DNA of 64,000 nucleotides from Oleispira sp036960605 (GTDB lineage Bacteria > Pseudomonadota > Gammaproteobacteria > Pseudomonadales > Oceanobacteraceae): positions 1 to 64,000 of the forward strand of contig JBALXI010000020.1 of NCBI GenBank assembly GCA_036960605.1, read 5' to 3'. A model generated the notes under the pieces. The model did not search any database. It saw nothing but the letters and a program-made list of their open reading frames with translations, and was not told where the DNA came from. Below are positions 8,671 to 18,600 of the stretch, piece by piece; position 1 is the first letter of the stretch, and every line of letters begins with the position of its first letter. A program made the position numbers and the translations under genes.

Positions 8671-8781
8671 AATAAATTGCGAAAAGAAAATCATATAACA
8701 CTCTAGCCTGTTATCAATAACAGGCAGTCAATAACGATAAAACCTAAGCAGATCAGTGAGTTGAATGTACTAACATCATAT

Positions 8782-8797
8782 TGGCCCGTATTTCGCA
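8782..8797 (+). promoter_or_regulatory. Sigma-54 (-24/-12) promoter upstream of glmS
   Basis: TGGCCCGTATTTCGCA has GG and GC exactly 10 bp apart; the -12 box is TCGCA rather than TTGCA. Predicted start is near 8808, 50 nt upstream of the glmS ATG. No other promoter of this type was seen before the downstream polysaccharide genes, so it may drive a long operon. Confidence 0.6.
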
Positions 8798-8857
8798 ATG
8801 CCATTAATAACTTTTTAAGTAAACGCTTTTAAGTAATTGATGGTTGAGGGGAAAAAT

Positions 8858-10684
8858 ATGTGTGGAATATTCGGTGTTATTAATGATCAAAATGCAGCGC
8901 AAACTTTATTAGCCGGTTTAAAAGCGCTGGAGTATCGAGGTTATGATTCAGCCGGCATTGCAATTGTTGAAGGCAGTGCGATCGATTGCTGTCGAGCGAA
9001 TGGCAAGCTGGTTAATTTAGAAGCCGCCTTAGAAGGTAGCCCACTTACGGGTACAACGGGCATTGCTCATACTCGTTGGGCAACGCATGGCGAGCCGGCG
9101 TTAAATAATGCACACCCTCATATTGCCGATAACGTTGCGCTGGTTCATAACGGCATTATTGAAAACTATCAAGAGCTGCGTACTGAACTTGAAGCGCTGG
9201 GTTATGGATTCGATAGCGAAACAGACAGTGAAGTTTTACCTAAACTTATTAGCCATTATTTAGCCCAGGGGTATAAGCCGTTAATGGCAACCAAGCGTGC
9301 TTTATCAAGGGTCCGGGGTACTTATGCGATTGGCGCTTTGTTTAATGGCAAAGAAGGACAAATTATTGCAGCGCGTCGAGGCAGCCCACTGGTGGTTGGC
9401 TTTAATGAGCAATCTGCTTTTATTGCTTCCGATGCGGTCGCCGCCGGCTTATTAGCCACCGAAGTGATTTATTTAGAAGAAGGTGATCTTGCGTTAGTCG
9501 AAGCCAAGGAAGTCTATATTTTTGATAAGCACATGGATATTGTCAGTCGTCCTAAAGTGAAAATTGAGAAGGAAGAAAAGCAAGTTAATAAAGGGGGCTA
9601 TGAACATTACATGCATAAAGAAATTCATGAACAGCCTGAAGCCGCACAAAAAACGTTGGATGGTTTAAACCAGCTGACGCTTGATGCGGTTCCCGATATG
9701 GATTTTTCTAACATCGACCGTTTGCATATCATCGCTTGCGGCACCAGTTATTATGCCGCGATGGTGGCTAAGTATTGGTTTGAGAAACTAGCGCGGTTAC
9801 CGGTTGAAGTTGATCTAGCATCTGAATTCCGCTATCGCGAGCCACCTATGATGGAAAAAGGCGGCTGTATGTTTGTATCGCAAAGTGGTGAAACAGCCGA
9901 TACGTTAGCAGCGCTACGCTATGCCAAAGAACAAGGACAATATTGTCTATCCATTGTGAATGTCGCACAAAGCTCGATTGCACGCGAGTCTGATTTTGTT
10001 TATCGCACGTTATGTGGACCCGAGATTGGTGTGGCTTCAACTAAGGCGTTTACCTCGCAATTAACCGTGCTGGCTAAACTCGTAGTCAAAGCCGCTGGCG
10101 AACGAAAAATTCACAACGATGTCACGCTAGAAAAAATGATGAAAACGTTGTCTGAAATTCCTCAATGCATTAGCACTGCACTTCAGCAAGAACCGTTAAT
10201 CAGTGAAGTGGCGAAAACATTAGTCGAAGCAAGAAGTACTATTTTTCTTGGTCGCGGACAGTGTTATCCGATCGCAATGGAAGGCGCGTTGAAACTGAAA
10301 GAAATATCCTACATTCACGCCGAAGGTTACGCCGCAGGAGAACTAAAACACGGCCCCATTGCGTTAATAGATGATCAAATGCCGGTTGTTGTATTAGCAC
10401 CCTATGATGGTTTGTTTGAAAAAACACTCTCAAACTTGCAAGAAGTAAGAGCAAGAGGGGCCAAGGTTATCTTAATCAGTGATCATCGGGGTATTGCCGC
10501 CTGCGTCGGTAGCGATGGTAAAAGTCTGGTTGATTCGATGATTGAAATGCCAGTGGTATGTGAAGCTTTACAGCCGATTATGTATTCAATTCCGATGCAA
10601 TTATTGGCTTATCATACTGCGCTACTACGGGGTACTGATGTTGATCAGCCGCGTAACCTAGCCAAATCGGTGACGGTTGAATAA
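8858..10684 (+). CDS. glmS: Glutamine-fructose-6-phosphate aminotransferase
   Basis: Makes glucosamine-6-phosphate from fructose-6-phosphate and glutamine, the entry point to UDP-GlcNAc and amino-sugar polysaccharides. The start at 8858 gives MCGIFGV, exposing the catalytic Cys of the N-terminal glutaminase domain after Met removal; GAGGGG lies 6 nt upstream. An in-frame TTG at 8837 is not needed. The glutaminase domain (about 1-230, with HTRWATHG) is followed by two SIS isomerase domains (SQSGETADT near 350, GRGQCYPIAMEGALKLKE near 470) and the C-terminal DQPRNLAKSVTVE signature. Its 608 residues are standard. It heads the polysaccharide gene series (74-bp gap) behind a sigma-54 promoter, suggesting a locus-dedicated copy. 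Whether the genome has another glmS cannot be seen here. Confidence 0.96.
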   Translation: MCGIFGVINDQNAAQTLLAGLKALEYRGYDSAGIAIVEGSAIDCCRANGKLVNLEAALEGSPLTGTTGIAHTRWATHGEPALNNAHPHIADNVALVHNGIIENYQELRTELEALGYGFDSETDSEVLPKLISHYLAQGYKPLMATKRALSRVRGTYAIGALFNGKEGQIIAARRGSPLVVGFNEQSAFIASDAVAAGLLATEVIYLEEGDLALVEAKEVYIFDKHMDIVSRPKVKIEKEEKQVNKGGYEHYMHKEIHEQPEAAQKTLDGLNQLTLDAVPDMDFSNIDRLHIIACGTSYYAAMVAKYWFEKLARLPVEVDLASEFRYREPPMMEKGGCMFVSQSGETADTLAALRYAKEQGQYCLSIVNVAQSSIARESDFVYRTLCGPEIGVASTKAFTSQLTVLAKLVVKAAGERKIHNDVTLEKMMKTLSEIPQCISTALQQEPLISEVAKTLVEARSTIFLGRGQCYPIAMEGALKLKEISYIHAEGYAAGELKHGPIALIDDQMPVVVLAPYDGLFEKTLSNLQEVRARGAKVILISDHRGIAACVGSDGKSLVDSMIEMPVVCEALQPIMYSIPMQLLAYHTALLRGTDVDQPRNLAKSVTVE

Positions 10685-10758
10685 TAGAAATTCACTGTTA
10701 TTTATTCGACGATCGATACGACTATTTATACGCTAGGTTATTCATTGAGGTAGATATT

Positions 10759-11472
10759 ATGCAACTTTTATACTCGACAAAAACATGGTTAAAGCAATCT
10801 CAATCACCACTAGCAAAGGGGTTGATGGCAGCGATTAATGGTATTCGATTTATCGAAATACCGTCCATTACCATCTTGCATAAACCGTTATATTGGATGC
10901 ATGTCTCTTTAGTGAATAGCGTTAATAATGCTTTACGAATCTTGTATTGGACGCCCATGTTTAAAAGCCGTTTATCTTCTTGTGGTAAGCGCTTCTATCT
11001 TTATAGCGCGATGCCTCAGGTGTTAGGCCGCTTAGATATTCACGTAGGTAATAATACGCGTATGTCAGGTATTTCTACCTTGTGCGGTCGTAGCAGTGGC
11101 AATGTGATGCCGGAGTTAATCATTGGAGATAATGTCGATATCGGTTGGCAAAATAGCATCAACGTCGGTCGCCGAATAGTGATTGGCGATAACGTAAGAC
11201 TGGCGGGAAAAGTTTTTTTAGCAGGCTTCCCTGGTCATCCTCTTGATGCAGAAAAGCGGGCCTTAGGTTTAGCAGAAGAAGATCATCAAGTGGGTGATAT
11301 TATTTTAGAAAAAGACGTTTGGTTAGCGACCGGAGTAACCGTGATGGCGGGGGTTAGAATCGGTGCAGGTACTGTTGTCGCCGCGGGCAGTGTGGTAACT
11401 CATGATTTACCCGCAGGAGTGGTTGCGGCGGGTATGCCAGCCAAAGTGATTAAAAATATTGGAGAGCAATAA
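10759..11472 (+). CDS. Left-handed beta-helix acyltransferase (SypM-like)
   Basis: 237-residue serine-acetyltransferase-type protein. The C-terminal half shows hexapeptide-repeat spacing ([LIV]GxxxxI...): PELIIGDNVDIG, RRIVIGDNVRLAG, DVWLATGVTVMAG and GAGTVVAAGSVVTHDLP, ending in the family's AGMPAKVIKNI. It probably O- or N-acetylates a sugar intermediate of the exopolysaccharide. It has a GAGG ribosome binding site, follows glmS and overlaps the next gene by 1 nt (TAATG). By position and type it corresponds to SypM of the Vibrio syp locus. Confidence 0.85.
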   Translation: MQLLYSTKTWLKQSQSPLAKGLMAAINGIRFIEIPSITILHKPLYWMHVSLVNSVNNALRILYWTPMFKSRLSSCGKRFYLYSAMPQVLGRLDIHVGNNTRMSGISTLCGRSSGNVMPELIIGDNVDIGWQNSINVGRRIVIGDNVRLAGKVFLAGFPGHPLDAEKRALGLAEEDHQVGDIILEKDVWLATGVTVMAGVRIGAGTVVAAGSVVTHDLPAGVVAAGMPAKVIKNIGEQ

Positions 11473-12749
11473 TGAACAATTTATCTGATAATTATCCCAT
11501 GATTATGTTCGGTGAAGACTGGGGCTCGCATCCTAGTAGTAGCCAGTATTTAGCCCGTGAATTGTCGAAGTATCATAACATTACTTGGGTTAACTCAATT
11601 GGTTTAAGAGCCCCTCGTTTTACCCTATCAGATATTGGTCGGGCGTTGAATAAGTTGAAAGCCATATTGAATTTTGGTGGCGGTAAAGTAACAAAGAATG
11701 CTCACGAAGACATGAATTGGAAACCTAATGTGATCAACCCATTAGCCATTCCTTTTCATGGCCAAAGTTGGGCGCGCTGGTTGAATCAGAAGTTAATAAC
11801 AAATAAATTATTTAATGTGTTCAAAGAAAATAATTCATTAGACCTTGCCAAAGAGAAACCTATTTTATGGTTGTCACTTCCTAGTGCAGAACCACTATTA
11901 GGGAAAATTAACGAATGCTTTAGCATCTATTATTGTGGTGATGATTTTTCTTCATTAGAAGGCGTTGATCATGATGTGATGGGAAAATTAGAAGAGGAAC
12001 TGGTTGAAAAAGTTGATTTGATTTTAGTGGCTAGTGAGGCGTTATCGAAAAAATTTCCTGCCGATAAGACCGTTTTTATACCGCATGGTGTCGCCGATTA
12101 TTTTTTTGAAGCACCTGATGTACGCCCTGCAGATTTACCTTTAGGCCCTGTTGCTGGCTTTTACGGCAGCTTGAGCGGATGGGTAGATCAACAGTTGATC
12201 ATTCGCACGGCGCGAAAAATGCCTCATTGGAGTTTCGTGATTATTGGTCCACAGCGTTGTTTTGTCGAGCATTTACGCCGTGAACCGAACATCTATTTAT
12301 TGGGGGAGAAAGATCATAGCGAGCTGCCAAACTATGTTCATCATTGGCAGGTATCACTATTACCTTTTAAGGATAATGCTCAAATTAGAGCCTGTAATCC
12401 ATTAAAACTTAGAGAATATTTAGCCATCGGAAAACCTATTGTTAGTACTGAATTTCCTGCATTAGCGCCTTATAAAGATTGGATTACGGTAGCCGGTAAA
12501 GAGGATTTCTGCGAGGCGATTGAAAGCGCTGCGGCTGAAATGCCAAAAGCAAAAGAGTTGATGTTGAATACCTCGGGTACTGATTTCTTCTCTGCGATCG
12601 AAGAGTGGTCGGATATTGAGAAGATTCGCCGAGTAAGGCAACGTCGTTCTAGTCAGGTAGGTGGCCATAGTTGGCAGGCAAGAGCCTTAAAAATAGAACG
12701 AGAGATACTGCAGCGTATTCAGCTAGAACGGATCAATACCGACGGCTAA
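11472..12749 (+). CDS. Glycosyltransferase, GT-B fold, TuaH/SypN-like
   Basis: 425-residue cytoplasmic glycosyltransferase. The N-terminus (FGEDWGSHPSSSQYLARELS) resembles TuaH-type group 1 transferases. The C-terminal nucleotide-sugar domain shows GFYGSLSGWVD, then NPLKLREYLAIGKPIVST with the expected EYLAxGKP motif. Donor and acceptor cannot be named from sequence. Its start overlaps the stop of the acyltransferase gene, indicating coupled translation. Confidence 0.85.
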   Translation: MNNLSDNYPMIMFGEDWGSHPSSSQYLARELSKYHNITWVNSIGLRAPRFTLSDIGRALNKLKAILNFGGGKVTKNAHEDMNWKPNVINPLAIPFHGQSWARWLNQKLITNKLFNVFKENNSLDLAKEKPILWLSLPSAEPLLGKINECFSIYYCGDDFSSLEGVDHDVMGKLEEELVEKVDLILVASEALSKKFPADKTVFIPHGVADYFFEAPDVRPADLPLGPVAGFYGSLSGWVDQQLIIRTARKMPHWSFVIIGPQRCFVEHLRREPNIYLLGEKDHSELPNYVHHWQVSLLPFKDNAQIRACNPLKLREYLAIGKPIVSTEFPALAPYKDWITVAGKEDFCEAIESAAAEMPKAKELMLNTSGTDFFSAIEEWSDIEKIRRVRQRRSSQVGGHSWQARALKIEREILQRIQLERINTDG

Positions 12750-12860
12750 CGATACGCCAAAGCTTAGTGTGTTTTTAGAGCTTATAAAGTGAAAGTTCTG
12801 AGTTAATAAATGGCAGAGTATGGATGCTGATAGCGCATTATAAATGAATGGGAAGGTATT

Positions 12861-15398
12861 ATGGTTTCACTTATATTTATCAGCTTGTTGCAAATGTCAT
12901 CTGGGTTATTGGACCAAGAGGTTCAATTGCCTTGGCAGATGAATATTGATAAACAAAAGGTCGAAACATTAAGTGAGAAGGATGTTTTAGTCATTAAAGG
13001 AACCAACCCTAACCCAGGCTCTGAACTGCTGGTGATTCGACTAGATGATAAAAACAGTCATGATTATTACAGTCGCTCGAATTTAGAGAGACGAGTGATA
13101 TCAGGGGATTTTGAATTACGACTTCCTATGGGAGGCGTGAAAAAAGAGAATAAAGAAAGATTAGATATTAATAAGCTTAAACGCATCTATGTTTTTAACG
13201 CGGAAAAATATCAAACCAAGCACCGCGGGGTCGATAATGAAAACGAATCCCGTAAAAAAGTAAAAATAGATACGATTGGATTTGAACAAGACGAACCTTT
13301 GCCAGAATTTGTTCATGCGTATGATTTTGGTGCTAGGCATAGTGAGGTATTAGAAGGCAGTCAGCGAGTTAGTTTAGTGGTTAATAATAAGTCCTTTTCG
13401 CCGATTCAATTATTTGGTCAAATGCGTGAAATCGATCGGCCTGGACCTGAACCCTGGGGCAGGGATGGTATTGCTGGCATTGAAGAGTTACGGTTACCGT
13501 TGGCAAAAGGCTTATGGCGTATAGTTTTGTTTAGAGAAGATTTAGGCGAGTGGGAAAATCTTCCGCGGCAACTGAATTTAGCACTCGCGATTAATGGTAT
13601 TAAGCAAATAACACAGACAAAAAATAGCGCCTCGCAATGGTATCAAAAAGAATATTTGAAGTTCTATCATCAGCAAGCCAATACTGATCCTTGGCAAGAT
13701 ATTGTAAAGCATAGAGGGCTAGTACAAAGCTATGATTTTGAACAATTATCCGATCAGCTTTCAATTCAATTATTAGGCGATAGCCCTCAGCAGCGTTTTA
13801 TCAGTGGCATGATTTTACAAAAGCTAGATGAGAAGGTGTATCAAGATGTAAGCAACGGCTTATTGCTCGTCAATCAGCGGCGAGAGCGTTATTTTCGCCA
13901 ACACTGGATGGTAGAAGACCAGATATTAGTGGCCAAAAATGAATTAAGTGGCTCACCTATATCCCTTAAAAAACTTACCTTAGCACAAGGCGAAGGGCGC
14001 TTAGTCGAGTTTGACCTTGAGCTGGACAGCGCCGCAAGCCCTGAATGGGAATCCTCATTTATCAATAATGGGGGTTATGTGGAAGTCAGACGGTCACTAC
14101 CTCGCTGGCGCAGAGCGGGCAGTGCACAACATATAAAAAAGAAATTTAATCATTTAACTCGCTTGAAAAAAGAAAGGTTGAGTCTGGGGCTGCATAAGAT
14201 CTCTATCTGGTTAAAATCTGACGAGCTGCAAGTGGGCGATTATGAATTTTCCTTGGCGTTTACAAACGACAATGAAAAAATAATCAGTCATGTTCAATTT
14301 GAAATAGAAGTGCTTGCTCAAAAATTACCGATAAATGAACAGAAAGTCGGTATCTATCTTGATCACAGTCCGCATCTTCAGTTTTTTAAAGAGTGGAAGC
14401 CATTACAGCTGGCTCAGGTTTATTGCGATTTAAACTATCTTGAGCGCTTAGATTTACGCGCTTTATCTCCACCGATGGCATTACCAACAGAAGATAATAT
14501 TGAGTTATGGCTAAAAGAGCTGGCCTTGTATAAAGAATTCTATGGCGAGGCTGATCTACTGGCATATACCCCCTTTAAACACTTAAAAGAGGTATTAAGT
14601 GGAGAGGCTTTGCAACAGAAAATGGCAAAGTTAGCGACGTTAAGTCGGGGGGACATTAATGTGTACTGGTCGATTGCAGATGAAGCGTTAACAGAGACAC
14701 TGCCGCTGATTAAACAAGATGCTCAACGTTTGCATTCTGCAAATCAGTTTGCGAAAGCAGCTGGGCACTTAAACAACCCCAACCAAAAAGAATTGATTGA
14801 ATCGTTAGATTTGATCTTGATTAACCATGGTTTTGGTATCAGTAAACGTGAAATTGAGCAGATGCATAAATCCCGCTTTAAACTAATAGGTGCTAACGGA
14901 AATCAAGATAAGCGTGTTTGGTTATATAATATGCCTGATTTTAGGCTCGCTGCCGGTGCATTCCTATGGCATAGCGGGGCGGATGCCTATGTACAATGGC
15001 ACGGCAGAATGCCGACTGCGAACCCTTACGATCCTACTGATGGCAGAGAAGCGGATTATCAATTCTTTTACCCTCAGCCTAGAGCTTGCATGGCTTTACC
15101 CGACGTTGATAGGGGGCTGTTTGAACTCGCAATGGGGCAGTATGAGTTGAGATGGTACCTTTGGTTAGAGCAGCAAACTGGGCCTCAAGCGGAGCAGTTG
15201 AAGCAGAACATAGAAAAGAAATTAGGAGGGGATTGGCTGCAAGCTGCGAAAGTCGATCACCTTCAGCTTGATCAATGGCGTGGGCAAATTATGACCTTGG
15301 CACAAAGCTTGATACACATTAAGAAATACCAAGTTTCTAAGTTGTCAGGAGAAGTTAATGAACAGTCCATTCACCCTAGATACAAGGATCAAAACTGA
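12861..15398 (+). CDS. Large exported protein with a GH123/DUF4091-like C-terminus
   Basis: 845 residues with a GGAAGG ribosome binding site; the N-terminus is hydrophobic for ~17 residues but lacks clear basic residues, so export is likely but not certain. The first ~500 residues look like beta-sandwich domains. The C-terminal ~300 residues recall glycoside hydrolase 123 / DUF4091 enzymes: an SIADEALTETL segment where the family has a DEP-type acid motif, then LYNMPDFRLAAGAFLWHSGAD and a tail of the 'YPQPRACMALPDVDRGLFELAMGQYE' kind shortened from the family's substrate-loop region. The DEP proline is absent, so activity is uncertain. It sits between the SypN-like and Wzz genes and may trim or bind the polymer. 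It overlaps the next gene by 41 bp. Confidence 0.6.
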   Translation: MVSLIFISLLQMSSGLLDQEVQLPWQMNIDKQKVETLSEKDVLVIKGTNPNPGSELLVIRLDDKNSHDYYSRSNLERRVISGDFELRLPMGGVKKENKERLDINKLKRIYVFNAEKYQTKHRGVDNENESRKKVKIDTIGFEQDEPLPEFVHAYDFGARHSEVLEGSQRVSLVVNNKSFSPIQLFGQMREIDRPGPEPWGRDGIAGIEELRLPLAKGLWRIVLFREDLGEWENLPRQLNLALAINGIKQITQTKNSASQWYQKEYLKFYHQQANTDPWQDIVKHRGLVQSYDFEQLSDQLSIQLLGDSPQQRFISGMILQKLDEKVYQDVSNGLLLVNQRRERYFRQHWMVEDQILVAKNELSGSPISLKKLTLAQGEGRLVEFDLELDSAASPEWESSFINNGGYVEVRRSLPRWRRAGSAQHIKKKFNHLTRLKKERLSLGLHKISIWLKSDELQVGDYEFSLAFTNDNEKIISHVQFEIEVLAQKLPINEQKVGIYLDHSPHLQFFKEWKPLQLAQVYCDLNYLERLDLRALSPPMALPTEDNIELWLKELALYKEFYGEADLLAYTPFKHLKEVLSGEALQQKMAKLATLSRGDINVYWSIADEALTETLPLIKQDAQRLHSANQFAKAAGHLNNPNQKELIESLDLILINHGFGISKREIEQMHKSRFKLIGANGNQDKRVWLYNMPDFRLAAGAFLWHSGADAYVQWHGRMPTANPYDPTDGREADYQFFYPQPRACMALPDVDRGLFELAMGQYELRWYLWLEQQTGPQAEQLKQNIEKKLGGDWLQAAKVDHLQLDQWRGQIMTLAQSLIHIKKYQVSKLSGEVNEQSIHPRYKDQN

Positions 15399-15849
15399 GG
15401 CATTAATACTGATTGTATTTGTCGCAGCCTTGCAATTGTCTGGGTGTGCGTCGACTGTAGAGAAAGATGCTAATAAAAATCTTTTCCAGCAAGCGTTGGT
15501 TTTACAGAAGGTTAAGACCAGTAGCCCTGTCGCTAAAATTGAAACGCTGGTTCATCGTGACAAGGTTGAGTGGGTATTTTCTGCTCAACAAGTCCAACCA
15601 AATTCCGCACAAAAACATGAACTCTTTGTTTGGTTTTCACAGCTAACGAATTACAGCGACTATCCTATTCTTTTACAGCTAGGCCCTGACTGGATATCTA
15701 GCTATAGACGGGGCAATGTTTTACGTAAAATGATTCCTCGAGGCATATTAATTGAACAACAATACGATGATAGTTTAGCTAATCATAAAGTTATCTTTTC
15801 ATTTAAAAACACGGGCGAAAAGTTAGTTAAAGCAACGGGGGAATTATGA
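15358..15849 (+). CDS. Small lipoprotein of the polysaccharide operon
   Basis: 163 residues; unknown family. The start is supported by CAGGAG 5-6 nt upstream. A short N-terminal tail leads into a hydrophobic stretch ending in the lipobox LSGC at about residue 30. The mature part is ~130 residues with alternating beta pattern. Its start lies inside the end of the GH123-like gene and its stop overlaps the start of the Wzz gene by 4 bp, so the three genes appear translationally coupled. It may partner the GH-like protein in the periplasm. Confidence 0.7.
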   Translation: MNSPFTLDTRIKTEALILIVFVAALQLSGCASTVEKDANKNLFQQALVLQKVKTSSPVAKIETLVHRDKVEWVFSAQQVQPNSAQKHELFVWFSQLTNYSDYPILLQLGPDWISSYRRGNVLRKMIPRGILIEQQYDDSLANHKVIFSFKNTGEKLVKATGEL

Positions 15850-17405
15850 ATCTTCCGATTGACGACAGTAGGATAGCAAATAACAACACTGCTATTCCTG
15901 TAAATAGTGTGTGGAAAAATGTCTATTCATTACTTAACGCGGCTTGGCGTCAGCGGTATTTAATATTAATGCCTATATTAATTATGCCAATATTGGGCGG
16001 ATTAATTGCTATGAGTCGAGGTAAAATATTTGATACTCATACGACAATATTGGTACAAGAAACATCGAAGTTAAATCCTTTCTTAGAAGACTTATCAGTC
16101 TCTACCAACTTAAAAGAACGTATGGCGGCTTTAGATACGTTAATGCACAGTCGTCATGTATTGTTTTCAGTAGCTGAAGAGCTAGAACTCATAGATGAAA
16201 ATACCAGTGTTAGTAACAAAGGCAGAGTCATACGTAAAATTGCCAGTGGACTTAAATTGAGTCAAGAGGGTAAGGATCTTGTTAAAATTTCCTATCGTTC
16301 AGGTACACCCAGTAATATGAAAGAAATATTAGAGGTTGTGAGTCTTCATTTTATTGAACAGCTATTAGCCCCCGAGAGATCTTCAATCGAGCAGTCAGAA
16401 AAATTTATTTTACAGCAACTCACCTCTCAAAAATCTCAGTTATTAGCTGCGGAAAATAAATTGGCGATATTTAAACAGAAATATGCAACTGATTTACCGG
16501 CTTTTCATGGGGGTAATATCAAGCGTTTAAGGGAACTTAAGCAATTACTAGCGAAAAAAGAAATTAACTGGTCCGCTGCGAAGGCTGTATTGAAATCGAT
16601 GAATAAGCAATTGTCTTCGACCAACCCTGTTGTTGCTGCGATAGAAAATAGAATCGTGCAATTAACCAGTGAATTAGCCTTATTAAGAGCCCGCTATACC
16701 GATCAGCATTCAAAGGTGGCAAATGTTCAGCGCCAGGTTGATCGCTTACAAATAAAACGAAATAGTTTATTAGAAAAAACAGCCAAACTAACACCGGAAG
16801 AAATTGAGCGATTATGGCATTTGGCAATGAGTTCTTCAGCCAATATGGCGTCAGCTTCAGGCAAAAGAGGTTCGTCCTCTGCTAATACTGATAACAGTTC
16901 TCCTTTATTGGTTTCTCAATTACAAGAAATACAAAAGTCCCAAGCGATGGAGCAAGGGCTAGAGCAAGAAGTAAGCAGTTTGAAAAAGCAAATAGCTGAG
17001 ATGCATGTTCAAGTTAATGCATTTGCTTCAATTGAAAGAGAACTGACTGAACTTGAGCGAGAGTTAGATACCAAACAAAATTTATATAATGAATTCCTTA
17101 AGCGTTATGAAATGGCAAAAGTCACAGGTTCGTTAGGGCGCTTTGAAGAAAAGAATCGTATTAAAATTATTGACCAACCTTTCACTCCATCCTGGCCCTC
17201 TAACATACCGAGTATTGTTTTCATTGCTGCCGGTTTGATCGGTGGCATTTTATTTGGCGCGGGTATGGCGGTTATTGTAGAAATTATGGATACCAGTATT
17301 CGTAGCATCGATCAACTGCAACAGTTTACGCGTGCACCTATGTTAAGCAGAATTCCAAAATTTAAAAATTTATTAGCCGCTGATACTGTATTTGAAGATA
17401 GTTGA
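15846..17405 (+). CDS. Wzz/GumC-type polysaccharide co-polymerase (SypO-like)
   Basis: 519-residue inner-membrane protein controlling chain length or export. Two membrane segments (about 35-55 and 455-480) flank a long periplasmic region dominated by coiled coil (about 190-430). The PxxP-type motif before the second membrane span is present (QPFTPSWPSNIPS). No cytoplasmic kinase domain follows; the kinase-like ATPase is a separate gene at 31.9 kb. It belongs to the run of genes equivalent to sypM-R. Confidence 0.88.
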   Translation: MNLPIDDSRIANNNTAIPVNSVWKNVYSLLNAAWRQRYLILMPILIMPILGGLIAMSRGKIFDTHTTILVQETSKLNPFLEDLSVSTNLKERMAALDTLMHSRHVLFSVAEELELIDENTSVSNKGRVIRKIASGLKLSQEGKDLVKISYRSGTPSNMKEILEVVSLHFIEQLLAPERSSIEQSEKFILQQLTSQKSQLLAAENKLAIFKQKYATDLPAFHGGNIKRLRELKQLLAKKEINWSAAKAVLKSMNKQLSSTNPVVAAIENRIVQLTSELALLRARYTDQHSKVANVQRQVDRLQIKRNSLLEKTAKLTPEEIERLWHLAMSSSANMASASGKRGSSSANTDNSSPLLVSQLQEIQKSQAMEQGLEQEVSSLKKQIAEMHVQVNAFASIERELTELERELDTKQNLYNEFLKRYEMAKVTGSLGRFEEKNRIKIIDQPFTPSWPSNIPSIVFIAAGLIGGILFGAGMAVIVEIMDTSIRSIDQLQQFTRAPMLSRIPKFKNLLAADTVFEDS

Positions 17406-17453
17406 TTTTGTGATTTTAATATGACATTTAATTAAAATGATAGAGGGTTTTTT

Positions 17454-18569
17454 ATGAAAGATACTGATAAGAAAGTCGTTGTGCAAGTGGTGCAGCACCT
17501 GCGTGCAGGAGGTATTGAGTGCCTAGTGCTTGAAATGATGCGGTCTTCTTTAAGGACTAATGATGAAGATATGCACATTATTAGTTTGGAAGGGTCAATG
17601 GAAGAAGCGTTATCAAATTGGCCAAGATTATTACCTTATAAGAAAAAACTACACTTTATTGATAAGCAACCTGGGCTTTCTATTAGCTGTTTGTTAAAGA
17701 TAAAAAAACTATTAAAAGAGTTACGGGCTAACGTATTGCACAGTCATCACATTGGTCCTCTTTTATATGGGGGCATAGCGGCAAAGTGGTTGGGGATCGA
17801 TTGTCGTATACATACAGAGCATGACGCATGGCACATGGAAGACCATAAACGTAGACGCTTAGAGCGAATGCTATTAAATTGGGTGAGACCTACTTTGGTT
17901 GCAGATGCTAATGGCGTTCAAAAACAGCTTGCGTCGTACCAGCCAAGTTATCCCACTCAGGTTATTCATAATGGTGTTGACTGCACGTTATTTCATAAAG
18001 GAAATAAGCCGTATGCACGAGCACAACTTGGGCTTGTTCAAAATGTAGAAAGTAAACCGGTAAAATATATCGGTTGTGCAGGGCGTCTGACCGAAGTGAA
18101 AGGCCATAAGTATTTAATCGATGCGCTTAAGTTTCTCAAAGATGATTGTATGCTCGTATTGGCAGGAGAGGGGGAATGTCGCCTTGATCTTGAAGAGTAT
18201 ATTCAGCAGCAGGGGTTAAATAACAGGGTCGTTCTACTGGGTAATATCGACAATATGGTGTACTTCTACCAAGCACTTGATGTGTTTTGTCTGCCTTCCC
18301 TAAATGAAGGTTTACCGCTTTCTCCATTAGAAGCACAAGCCTGTGGTATCCCCGTGGTATTGACGGATGTGGGCGGGTGTCGAGAAGCCTGCTGTCCAGA
18401 AAGTGGCGTTATGGTACCGGCTAAAGACGGAGCGGCTTTAGCTTGGGCCATTAGACAAACATTGAGAAAACTCAGTCGTGATCAAGTCCCTTCACCTAGA
18501 GGTTTTGTCGCGGCTGAACGTGATTTTAGTAATATGTTAGATGAATATCGTATTTTGTATCAACAGTAA
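17454..18569 (+). CDS. Glycosyltransferase family 4 (SypP-like)
   Basis: 371-residue GT-B glycosyltransferase. The N-terminal domain has HLRAGGIECLVLEM and LHSHHIGPLLYG. The C-terminal domain has GCAGRLTEVKGHKYLIDAL and the EX7E retaining-enzyme motif region SLNEGLPLSPLEAQACGIPVV. It is preceded by AGAGGG and lies 48 bp after Wzz. It adds one sugar to the lipid-linked repeat unit; specificity unknown. Confidence 0.9.
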   Translation: MKDTDKKVVVQVVQHLRAGGIECLVLEMMRSSLRTNDEDMHIISLEGSMEEALSNWPRLLPYKKKLHFIDKQPGLSISCLLKIKKLLKELRANVLHSHHIGPLLYGGIAAKWLGIDCRIHTEHDAWHMEDHKRRRLERMLLNWVRPTLVADANGVQKQLASYQPSYPTQVIHNGVDCTLFHKGNKPYARAQLGLVQNVESKPVKYIGCAGRLTEVKGHKYLIDALKFLKDDCMLVLAGEGECRLDLEEYIQQQGLNNRVVLLGNIDNMVYFYQALDVFCLPSLNEGLPLSPLEAQACGIPVVLTDVGGCREACCPESGVMVPAKDGAALAWAIRQTLRKLSRDQVPSPRGFVAAERDFSNMLDEYRILYQQ

Positions 18570-18600
18570 TTTATAGTTAATGAATGTAGAGGAAGCTAAC

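Larger units (their letters stand above)
8516..8857. other. Divergent control region between the LruC operon and glmS
   Basis: 342 bases without a gene. They hold a minus-strand sigma-54 promoter, two TTGCA-N3-TGCA palindromes, an AT-rich centre and a plus-strand sigma-54 promoter. A hairpin CCTGTTAT/ATAACAGG lies at about 8708-8725 within the region. Confidence 0.6.

Noticed and set aside
12811..12826. TGGCAGAGTATGGATG upstream of the GH123-like gene as a sigma-54 promoter
   Set aside because: GG and GC are 12 bp apart instead of 10, and the -12 box is poor.
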